Below, in pieces: positions 41,704-48,881 of a stretch of 64,000 bases of DNA. This DNA comes from Ruminococcus sp. UNK.MGS-30 (lineage in GTDB: Bacteria; Bacillota; Clostridia; Oscillospirales; Ruminococcaceae): positions 434,001 to 498,000 of the forward strand of contig LBCK01000002.1 of the NCBI GenBank assembly GCA_000980705.1, written 5' to 3'. Within the stretch, counting starts at the first letter, position 1; each line of letters begins with the position of its first letter. The notes beneath the pieces were generated by a model. That model did no database searches, was not told the DNA's origin, and saw nothing but the letters and a program-made list of their open reading frames with translations. The position numbers were made by a program, and so were the translations under genes.

Positions 41704-42486
41704 ATGACATACAGTTATTTTCCGGGCTGTACCTTAAAGACCAAGGCGAAAGACCTCGATCACTATGCCCGGATCTCTGCTGAAGCACTGGGCTTTACAC
41801 TGGAAGAACTTCCGGATTGGCAGTGCTGCGGCGGTGTGTATCCAATGGCGAAGAATGAGATCGCAACCAAGCTCTCATCCATTCGTGCGCTGGCAAAAGC
41901 AAAGGAACTGGGCCAGCCGCTGGTCACCCTCTGCTCTGCCTGTCATAACGTCATCAAGCAGGTCAATCATGATATGCAGACTGATGACAACATCGTTCTG
42001 AAAGCAAACAATTATCTGAAGCTGGCTGAGCCGTATCAGGGCGAGACCGAAGTGCTGCATTATCTGGAAGTGCTGCGGGACAAGGTCGGTTTCGATGAAC
42101 TGAAAAAGAAAGTGGTCAACCCGCTGAAGGGCAAGAAGATCGCCGCTTATTACGGATGCCTTCTGCTGCGTCCGGGAAAGACCATGCAGATGGATAATCC
42201 GGAAAATCCGAAGATCCTGGAAGACTTTATCCGTGCGATCGGTGCGACTCCGGTGCTGTATCCGATGCGCAATGAGTGCTGCGGCGGATATCTGACACTG
42301 GATGAAAAGTCCGTGGCACAGTCCAGAAGCAACAAGGTTATGACCAGCGCCAAGGAAAACGGTGCGGAAATGGTCATCACCGCCTGTCCGCTTTGTCTGT
42401 ATAACCTCCAGAAGAACTCCGGCGTTTCTGATGTGCCGGTCGTATACTTTACTGAGTTGCTCGCAGAAGCGCTCGGTCTGAAATAA
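41704..42486 (+). CDS. hdrB: HdrB-like subunit (CCG domains)
   Basis: The protein has 260 residues with two complete cysteine-rich CCG domains. The first is C9-x31-C41C42-x34-CxxC (residues 77-80). The second contains YYGCLLLRP, NECCGGYLTL and ACPLC. In methanogen HdrB these motifs bind two non-cubane [4Fe-4S] clusters that reduce the CoM-CoB disulfide. This bacterium should lack those coenzymes, so the natural acceptor is probably a protein partner or another disulfide. The fused TfrB subunit of methanogen thiol:fumarate reductase has an equivalent CCG part, which is notable next to frdB and frdA here. hdrC follows after 12 bases. Confidence 0.9.
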   Translation: MTYSYFPGCTLKTKAKDLDHYARISAEALGFTLEELPDWQCCGGVYPMAKNEIATKLSSIRALAKAKELGQPLVTLCSACHNVIKQVNHDMQTDDNIVLKANNYLKLAEPYQGETEVLHYLEVLRDKVGFDELKKKVVNPLKGKKIAAYYGCLLLRPGKTMQMDNPENPKILEDFIRAIGATPVLYPMRNECCGGYLTLDEKSVAQSRSNKVMTSAKENGAEMVITACPLCLYNLQKNSGVSDVPVVYFTELLAEALGLK

Positions 42487-42498
42487 GGAGGAACGGAA

Positions 42499-42879
42499 AT
42501 GGCAGATTTGAAAGAACTCGTTCTGACGACCAGCGGTGTCAATCCGCTGAAATGTATGCGCTGCGGAAAGTGCAGCGGTACTTGTCCGTCCTATGATGCA
42601 ATGGAATATCATCCGCACCAGTTCGTATACATGGTGGAAAAGGGCGACATCGAAAAGCTGATGGCATCCAAGTCCATTTATACGTGTCTCTCCTGCTTTG
42701 CCTGCGTAGAACGCTGTCCTCGTGACGTAGAACCGGCAAAACTGGTGGAAGCAGTCAGACTGGCGGTTATCCGTCAGCAGGGACAGAATCACCTGAAATC
42801 GGAGCAGATTCCCGAAATGCTGGATGATGATTTGCCGCAGCAGGCAATCGTCAGCGCATTCCGGAAATACAGCAAATAA
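42499..42879 (+). CDS. hdrC: HdrC-like iron-sulfur subunit
   Basis: The protein has 126 residues with two [4Fe-4S] motifs: CMRCGKCSGTCPSYD near residue 16 and CLSCFACVERCPRDV near residue 61. In Hdr complexes HdrC wires electrons from HdrA to HdrB. It is shorter than methanogen HdrC (about 180 residues) but has both clusters. GGAGG lies 8 bases before the ATG and hdrA starts 12 bases after the stop, so the hdrBCA genes are tightly packed. Confidence 0.9.
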   Translation: MADLKELVLTTSGVNPLKCMRCGKCSGTCPSYDAMEYHPHQFVYMVEKGDIEKLMASKSIYTCLSCFACVERCPRDVEPAKLVEAVRLAVIRQQGQNHLKSEQIPEMLDDDLPQQAIVSAFRKYSK

Positions 42880-42891
42880 GGAGGCATAAAA

Positions 42892-44892
42892 ATGCGGAGA
42901 ATAGGTGTTTTTGTATGCCACTGCGGTACGAACATTGCGGCGACCGTCGATGTAAAAACCGTTGCTGAGACTCTTGGAAAAGAGCCGGCAGTCGTTTTTG
43001 CGACCGACTATCCCTATATGTGCTCAGAGGCAGGTCAAAACATAATTAAAGATGCGATCAAGGAGTATCAGCTGGAGGGCGTTGTCGTATGTTCATGTTC
43101 TCCTCGTATGCACGAGGCGACATTCCGTAAGACAGTTTCAGCAGCCGGCTTGAACCCCTATATGCTGGAAGTCGCAAACATCCGTGAGCAGTGTTCATGG
43201 ATCCATAAGGACATCCAGGAGGCTACAGCAAAGGCAATCGTCCTCGGACGTGCAGCCATTGCAAAGGTTTTGCTGAATACACCGCTGATCGCCGGCGAAA
43301 GCCCGGTAACCAAGCGTGCTTTGGTTATCGGCGGCGGTATCGCAGGTATCCAGACCGCTCTGGATATCGCAGAGGCTGGCTATCCGGTCGATATCGTAGA
43401 AAAAGAACCCACCATCGGCGGTAAGATGACACAGATCGATAAGACATTCCCGACACTGGACTGCTCTTCCTGTATTCTGACTCCGAAGATGGTAGAATGC
43501 GCACAGAATGACAAGATCACTATCTATTCCTACAGTGAAGTAGAGGCTGTGACCGGATTCGTGGGCAACTTCAGCGTTAAGATCCGCCGCAAGGCTCGTT
43601 TTGTCGATGAAGATAAATGTACCGGATGCGGCGCTTGTACCGAAAAGTGTCCGGTAAAGAATGTTCCGGATGCTTATAACCTGGGACTGAGCAACCGTCA
43701 CGCTGCTTACATCCCGTTTGCACAGGCGATCCCGAACGTAGCTGTTCTGGACTCCACACGCTGCATCAAGCTCACCAAGGGCAAGTGCGGTCTGTGTTCC
43801 AAGGTATGTTCTGCCGGTGCGATCGACTATGAGCAGAAGGAAACCTTCGTGGAAGAAAAGTACGGCGCAATCGTTGCGGCTACTGGTTATAATCCGATCA
43901 ACATCGACGGCTATGATGAATTTGCATATTCCCAGAGCAAGGATGTTGTGACTTCTCTGGAATTCGAGAGAATCCTCAAGGCAGACGGTCCGACCGATGG
44001 TCACCTGCAGCGTCTGTCCGACGGCAAGCAGCCGAAGACACTGGTATTCGTACAGTGCGTCGGCAGCCGTGAATCCGGTTCTCAGCATGGCTGCGGTAAG
44101 GAATACTGCTCCAAGATCTGCTGTATGTATACCGCAAAGCACGCTATGCTGTGCCGTGAAAAATATCCGGATACTGACGTTTATGTATTCTACATCGACG
44201 TTCGTACCCCGGGCAAGAACTATGATGAGTTCTATCGCCGTGCAGTAGAGCAGTATGGCGTACACTATATTAAGGGTATGGTCGGCAAGGTTGCACCGCA
44301 GGCTGACGGCACACTGGATGTTCAGGCATCTGATCTGATTTCCAACGAACAGCTGCACATCAAGGCTGACATGGTCGTTCTGGCTGCTGCAATCGAAGCA
44401 GACAAGAGCGCTCGTCCGCTGGCAACTATGCTGACAGCCAGCATGGATACCAACGACTTCTTTACTGAGGCACACGCAAAGCTGCGTCCGGTTGAGTCTC
44501 CGACTGCCGGTGTATTCCTCTCCGGTGTCTGCCAGGGCCCGAAGGATATTCCGGAAACCGTTGCACAGGCAGGCGCTGCTGCGTCGAAGGTCATCGGTCT
44601 GCTGGCAAAGGACAAGCTGTCCTGCAACCCGTGCGTATCTCACTCGGATCCCATGAAGTGCAATGGCTGCTCGTCTTGTGCAAATGTCTGCCCGTACGGC
44701 GCAATTACGTATGAGGAGAAGGACTTCAGCCGTCGGCAGGATGGCTCGATGATCCGTCGTGTGGCAATTGTCAATGAGGCAGTATGCCAGGGCTGCGGTG
44801 CTTGTACCGTTGCCTGCCCGTCCGGCGCAATGGATCTGAAGGGATTCGCAACCGGTCAGATTATGGCGGAGGTAGATGCAATATGCAAGTAA
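42892..44892 (+). CDS. hdrA: HdrA-like FAD subunit (predicted electron-bifurcating)
   Basis: The protein has 666 residues. A Cys-containing N-terminal domain (GVFVCHCGTNIAATVDV, VVCSCSPRMHEATFR) precedes a thioredoxin-reductase-like FAD domain (ALVIGGGIAGIQTALDIAEAG). The HdrA-specific DCSSCILTPKMVECA follows. Four more ferredoxin-type motifs are visible: CTGCGACTEKCP, CGLCSKVCSAG, CNGCSSCANVCP and CQGCGACTVACP. In the family this FAD splits electron pairs between a low-potential and a high-potential branch. Here the input should come from FlxABCD, with branches to ferredoxin and to HdrCB/FrdBA; that routing is inference. Its last 10 bases overlap the next gene. Confidence 0.92.
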   Translation: MRRIGVFVCHCGTNIAATVDVKTVAETLGKEPAVVFATDYPYMCSEAGQNIIKDAIKEYQLEGVVVCSCSPRMHEATFRKTVSAAGLNPYMLEVANIREQCSWIHKDIQEATAKAIVLGRAAIAKVLLNTPLIAGESPVTKRALVIGGGIAGIQTALDIAEAGYPVDIVEKEPTIGGKMTQIDKTFPTLDCSSCILTPKMVECAQNDKITIYSYSEVEAVTGFVGNFSVKIRRKARFVDEDKCTGCGACTEKCPVKNVPDAYNLGLSNRHAAYIPFAQAIPNVAVLDSTRCIKLTKGKCGLCSKVCSAGAIDYEQKETFVEEKYGAIVAATGYNPINIDGYDEFAYSQSKDVVTSLEFERILKADGPTDGHLQRLSDGKQPKTLVFVQCVGSRESGSQHGCGKEYCSKICCMYTAKHAMLCREKYPDTDVYVFYIDVRTPGKNYDEFYRRAVEQYGVHYIKGMVGKVAPQADGTLDVQASDLISNEQLHIKADMVVLAAAIEADKSARPLATMLTASMDTNDFFTEAHAKLRPVESPTAGVFLSGVCQGPKDIPETVAQAGAAASKVIGLLAKDKLSCNPCVSHSDPMKCNGCSSCANVCPYGAITYEEKDFSRRQDGSMIRRVAIVNEAVCQGCGACTVACPSGAMDLKGFATGQIMAEVDAICK

Positions 44893-45323
44893 ATCAGGAA
44901 TTCAAACCGAAAATCGTCGCATTCTGCTGTAACTGGTGTTCTTATGCAGGTGCAGACCTTGCGGGTACAAACCGCTCGAATTATCCGGCAGATGTCAAGA
45001 TCATCCGTGTACCTTGCTCCTGCCGTGTCAATCCACTCTTTATTCTGCGTGCGTTCCAGCGTGGTGCAGACGGCGTAATCCTCTGCGGATGTCACCCGGG
45101 TGACTGCCACTATACCACTGGTAACTACTATGCCCGCCGCAGAATGACACTGCTGTTCTCCATGCTGGATTATCTGGGCATCGAGAAAGAGCGTACCCGT
45201 GTAGAATGGGTATCCGCCGCAGAAGGTGCAAAGTTCGCTGCAACTATGAATGAGTTCGTAGAGACAGTAACTGCACTGGGCGAGAACAAGAGACTGGAGG
45301 ATCTGAGATGCAAAGCGAAATGA
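44883..45323 (+). CDS. flxD: MvhD/FlxD-like iron-sulfur subunit
   Basis: The protein has 146 residues of the MvhD family (hydrogenase iron-sulfur subunit), with the conserved Cys set FCCNWCSYAGAD, RVPCSCRVNPLFIL and LCGCHPGDCHY that holds a [2Fe-2S] cluster. MvhD links a hydrogenase or NADH-oxidising module to HdrA. Because NADH-type subunits follow rather than hydrogenase subunits, the FlxD assignment is preferred. The ATG at 44883 lies within the hdrA end, 10 bases after GGAGG. The stop overlaps the next gene by 16 bases. Confidence 0.88.
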   Translation: MQVNQEFKPKIVAFCCNWCSYAGADLAGTNRSNYPADVKIIRVPCSCRVNPLFILRAFQRGADGVILCGCHPGDCHYTTGNYYARRRMTLLFSMLDYLGIEKERTRVEWVSAAEGAKFAATMNEFVETVTALGENKRLEDLRCKAK

Positions 45324-46282
45324 TGAAAAGAGCCTCCGAGCTGTTGGCAGACGGTACAGTTGTTCGTGTGCTGGGCTGGAAAAACGGTGAGTTTGTCTAT
45401 GATCCCACACCGGCTGTGTTCGATTCTGCGGAAGCTTTGGAAAAAGATTTTGTATATCACGATTTCTGTGGCAGCAACCTGTCCAAGTATCTGATCAAGC
45501 TGTCTAAGCTGGACGGCAAGACACTGGTTTTCCTGAAACCCTGTGATTCCTACAGCTTTAACCAGCTGCTGACGGAACACCGCATCAAGCGTGAAAACGT
45601 TTACATCATCGGTATCCCGTGTGACGGCAAGCTGGATGCAGAAAAGGTACGTGACGCCGGCGCAGAAGGCATCCTGGGCATCACTACCGACGGCGACACC
45701 GTAAAGGTTGACACCATGTACGGCGAAGTCAGCGTAGCCAAGAAGGACTGCCTGCTGGAACGCTGCGAAGTCTGCAAGAGCCATAAGGTTGTTGTTTATG
45801 ACGAAATGCTGGGCGAAAACGGAGAAGAAAATCCGGAGTCCGGTCGTTTCGATATGGTAGAAAAGCTGGAGGCGATGACTCCGGACGAGCGCTATGCGTT
45901 CTGGCGTGGAGAACTGTCCCGCTGCATCCGCTGTAATGCCTGCCGCAATATCTGCCCGGCGTGCAGCTGTGAGCAGTGCGTTTTTGATAACCCGGCATCC
46001 GGCGTTTCTCAGAAGGCAGCAGCAGACTCCTTCGAAGAGAATATGTTCCACATCATCCGTGCATTCCACGTTGCAGGCCGCTGTACGGACTGCGGAGAAT
46101 GCTCCAGAGTATGTCCGCAGCACATTCCGCTCCATCTGCTGAACCGGAAGTTCATCAAGGATATCGACACCTATTACGGTGAATATCAGGCAGGTGCAGA
46201 GGCAGGCAGCCGTGCGCCGCTGGTGAACTTCACCAAGGAAGACTGCGAGCCGAATGTGGTTTATAAAGGAGGCAGCAAATAA
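45308..46282 (+). CDS. flxC: FlxC-like subunit (FrhB-like domain plus two 4Fe-4S)
   Basis: The protein has 324 residues. The N-terminal two thirds resemble the coenzyme F420 hydrogenase/dehydrogenase beta fold: FLKPCDSYSFNQLL, IIGIPCDGKLDAEKV, ERCEVCKSH. Two ferredoxin motifs follow: CIRCNACRNICPACSCEQC near residue 210 and CTDCGECSRVCPQHI near residue 260. FlxC is one of the two iron-sulfur subunits of the FlxABCD NADH dehydrogenase module described next to HdrABC in sulfate reducers. Assigning C rather than B to this gene rests on order and the FrhB-like part. It abuts the next gene (TAATG overlap). Confidence 0.78.
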   Translation: MQSEMMKRASELLADGTVVRVLGWKNGEFVYDPTPAVFDSAEALEKDFVYHDFCGSNLSKYLIKLSKLDGKTLVFLKPCDSYSFNQLLTEHRIKRENVYIIGIPCDGKLDAEKVRDAGAEGILGITTDGDTVKVDTMYGEVSVAKKDCLLERCEVCKSHKVVVYDEMLGENGEENPESGRFDMVEKLEAMTPDERYAFWRGELSRCIRCNACRNICPACSCEQCVFDNPASGVSQKAAADSFEENMFHIIRAFHVAGRCTDCGECSRVCPQHIPLHLLNRKFIKDIDTYYGEYQAGAEAGSRAPLVNFTKEDCEPNVVYKGGSK

Positions 46283-47316
46283 TGAAAAAAGTATCTCGAG
46301 AAAATCTGGACGCTTTGTTCGCTGCCATCGCAGAAGCAAAGAAACTCTATCTGCCGGTTGCTGACAGCACCGATGAAAAGCGCAGTGCAAAGTACACCGT
46401 ATGGACACCGAAGACAAAGTATGCGTCTGAGGCTGTCAATACAGTTCGCAGCGCAAAGGACTTTTTCTTCCCGCAGGTAGAAAATATGGTCAACTTTAAG
46501 GTAAACGGCAAGAAGATCGAAGTGGATGACATCCGGACCGAGTGCGAAGATTTCGTGATTTTCGGCGTTCGTGCCTGCGATGCGGCAAGCTTTAAGATCC
46601 TGGACAGCGTATATCTGTCTGAGCCGGTAGATACCTTCTATCAGAACCGCCGGGAGCATGGCGTAGTTATGACAATGTCCTGCACCAAGCCCAGCGAAAC
46701 CTGTTTCTGTTCTGTATTCGGCATTGATGCGGCAGAGCCTGCCGGCGATGTCAGCTGCTGGATGACAGACGATGCTGTTCTGATGCAGGCGAACACCGAA
46801 AAGGGTGAGGCGCTGCTGGCATCCCTGCCTATGCTGGAAGATGCCGCAGACGATGCTGCGGAAGAATCCAAGGCAAAGACAAAGGCAATTCTGGAAAAGC
46901 TGCCGCTGAAAAATCTGTCCACAGATTCCTTCGGCGGAGACAAGCTGATGGAACTGTTCAACTCCGATAAGTGGGCAGGACTTTCTGAGGCTTGCCTGGG
47001 CTGCGGTACCTGTACCTTCGTTTGCCCGACCTGCCAGTGCTATGATATCCGTGACTATGACACAGGTCACGGCGTTCAGCGGTTCCGCTGCTGGGACAGC
47101 TGTATGTACTCCGACTTTACCAAGACAGCCGGCGGTCAGCCTCGTCCGACACAGGTCGAGCGTTTCCGTCAGCGGTTCATGCACAAGCTGGTTTACTATC
47201 CGGCAAACAATGAAGGCGTATTCGGCTGTGTTGGCTGCGGCCGCTGCATGAAGAGCTGCCCGATTTCCATGAACATTGTCAAGGTCATGAAGACTTTAGG
47301 GGAGGGTAACGCATGA
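46282..47316 (+). CDS. flxB: FlxB-like subunit (sulfhydrogenase-beta type, 4Fe-4S)
   Basis: The protein has 344 residues. The N-terminal domain contains FVIFGVRACDAASFKILD and TCFCSVFGID, the pattern of the beta subunit of soluble sulfhydrogenases (HydB/SudB-like). Two ferredoxin motifs follow: CLGCGTCTFVCPTCQCYD near residue 237 and CVGCGRCMKSCPISM near residue 316. A nearby CWDSC segment is conserved in this family. It would pass electrons from the flavoprotein FlxA towards FlxD/HdrA. AAAGGAGG precedes the ATG, which shares a base with the preceding stop. It overlaps the next gene by 4 bases. Confidence 0.8.
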   Translation: MKKVSRENLDALFAAIAEAKKLYLPVADSTDEKRSAKYTVWTPKTKYASEAVNTVRSAKDFFFPQVENMVNFKVNGKKIEVDDIRTECEDFVIFGVRACDAASFKILDSVYLSEPVDTFYQNRREHGVVMTMSCTKPSETCFCSVFGIDAAEPAGDVSCWMTDDAVLMQANTEKGEALLASLPMLEDAADDAAEESKAKTKAILEKLPLKNLSTDSFGGDKLMELFNSDKWAGLSEACLGCGTCTFVCPTCQCYDIRDYDTGHGVQRFRCWDSCMYSDFTKTAGGQPRPTQVERFRQRFMHKLVYYPANNEGVFGCVGCGRCMKSCPISMNIVKVMKTLGEGNA

Positions 47317-48173
47317 GACAAGAAGCATTGATTCCAAAAGTCGGCGTCGTAACTGACATCCGTCAGGATACCCCTGATGTAAAGACATTCCGTGTGGTTG
47401 GTCTGGATGGAAACAAGCTGTTCGAGCATATGCCCGGTCAGTGTGCGATGGTCTCCATTCCGGGCATCGGCGAAGGTATGTTCTCTATCACATCTTCTCC
47501 GACAAACAAGGAATTCATGGAATTTTCCATTAAAAAGTGCGGCTGTCTGACCAGCTGGCTCCATATGATGGAGGTTGGTCAGGAAGTGACAGTCAGAGGT
47601 CCGCTGGGAAAGAACTTCCCGGTAGAAACCGTTCCGACACCGGAAAACGGCAACTATGGTCTGAAAGGCAAGGATCTGCTGTTTATCGCCGGCGGTATCG
47701 GTCTGGCGCCGCTGCGTTCTGTCATTAACTACTGCCGTGACAAAAAGCGTGAGAATCCGGACGCTTATGGTTCTCTGCATATCATTTACGGTTCTCGTTC
47801 CAAGGACGATCTGGTTGACTATCAGGAGATCCTGGATGAATGGAGCCAGGACTGCAAGGTGGATCTGACCATCGACCGGGAACAGGAAGGCTGGGACGGT
47901 CATGTCGGCTTTATTCCGAACTATGTCAAGGAACTGAAGCCGGATCTGAACCGTACTGTTCTGATCTGCGGACCTCCGATCATGATTAAGTTCACTCTGG
48001 ACGGTCTGAAAGAACTGGGCTTCCAGGAAGAACAGGTTTATACCACAATGGAACTGCGCATGAAGTGCGGTATCGGTAAGTGCGGCCGCTGCAATATCGG
48101 TGATAAGTATGTCTGCAAGGACGGTCCGGTATTCCGCTTTGATGAGCTGTCCGAACTGCCGAATGAATATTAA
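47313..48173 (+). CDS. flxA: FlxA-like NAD(P)H:FAD oxidoreductase
   Basis: The protein has 286 residues of the ferredoxin-NADP reductase superfamily, sulfhydrogenase-gamma/dihydroorotate-dehydrogenase electron-transfer branch. A FAD-binding barrel (PGQCAMVSIPGIGEGMFSIT) and an NAD-binding domain (LLFIAGGIGLAPLRSVI) are followed by a C-terminal [2Fe-2S] motif (ELRMKCGIGKCGRCNIGDKYVC). It is the predicted entry point for NADH electrons. The overlap with flxB (ATGA) shows coupling. NADH rather than NADPH is assumed from the FlxA family and not from a residue I can identify. Confidence 0.85.
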   Translation: MRQEALIPKVGVVTDIRQDTPDVKTFRVVGLDGNKLFEHMPGQCAMVSIPGIGEGMFSITSSPTNKEFMEFSIKKCGCLTSWLHMMEVGQEVTVRGPLGKNFPVETVPTPENGNYGLKGKDLLFIAGGIGLAPLRSVINYCRDKKRENPDAYGSLHIIYGSRSKDDLVDYQEILDEWSQDCKVDLTIDREQEGWDGHVGFIPNYVKELKPDLNRTVLICGPPIMIKFTLDGLKELGFQEEQVYTTMELRMKCGIGKCGRCNIGDKYVCKDGPVFRFDELSELPNEY

Positions 48174-48191
48174 TGGTAAAGGAGAATTCAC

Positions 48192-48866
48192 ATGGAACAG
48201 ATGGTTAATGTGTTCGTGATGGGCAAGAAGTACGAGGTTCCTGCCAGTCTGACCATCATGAAGGCTTTGGAATACGCTGGCTATAAGCTGGTTCGTGGCT
48301 GCGGCTGCCGTAATGGTTTCTGCGGTGCTTGTGCAACGATCTATCGGGTGAAGGGTGACAGAGAACTCCATACCTGTCTGGCTTGCTCCACACAGGTCGT
48401 TGAGGGTATGTACATCACACAGCTGCCGTTCTTCCCGCTGATTAAGGAAATCTACGACATCAACGAGGTTCGTCCGGACGAGACCGTTATGATGAAGAAC
48501 TATCCGGAGATCTATTCCTGCATCGGCTGCAACGCTTGTACAAACGCTTGTACACAGGGTCTGAATGTTATGCAGTATATCGCATATGCACAGCGTGCAG
48601 AGTACGCAAAGTGCGCAGAAGAGTCTTTCGACTGCGTAATGTGCGGCGTATGTTCTTCCCGCTGTCCGGCTGGCATCTCTCATCCGCAGGTTGCTATGCT
48701 GGCTCGCCGTCTGAACGGTAAGTACATTGAACCGAAATGTCAGCATCTGGCAGATCGTGTCAAGGAGATCGAAGAGGGCAAGTGCGAAGAGGCAATCCGT
48801 GCAAATATGGCACTGAGCGATGCTGAGATTCGTGAAAAGTATAACAATCGTGAGATTGAGAAGTAA
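48192..48866 (+). CDS. frdB: Fumarate reductase iron-sulfur subunit (soluble type)
   Basis: The protein has 224 residues. An N-terminal [2Fe-2S] ferredoxin domain (CGCRNGFCGAC and CLAC) is followed by two complete ferredoxin motifs, CIGCNACTNACTQG and CVMCGVCSSRCPAG. In quinone-linked FrdB/SdhB the last centre is a [3Fe-4S] cluster held by C-x5-C-x3-C beside the quinone site. Here the set is C-x2-C-x2-C-x3-C-P, predicting a [4Fe-4S] cluster, which fits a soluble electron donor instead of menaquinol. A Glu-rich helical tail ends the protein. frdA follows after 15 bases. No membrane-anchor gene exists in the operon. Confidence 0.85.
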   Translation: MEQMVNVFVMGKKYEVPASLTIMKALEYAGYKLVRGCGCRNGFCGACATIYRVKGDRELHTCLACSTQVVEGMYITQLPFFPLIKEIYDINEVRPDETVMMKNYPEIYSCIGCNACTNACTQGLNVMQYIAYAQRAEYAKCAEESFDCVMCGVCSSRCPAGISHPQVAMLARRLNGKYIEPKCQHLADRVKEIEEGKCEEAIRANMALSDAEIREKYNNREIEK

Positions 48867-48881
48867 GGGAGGTGCGGTATC

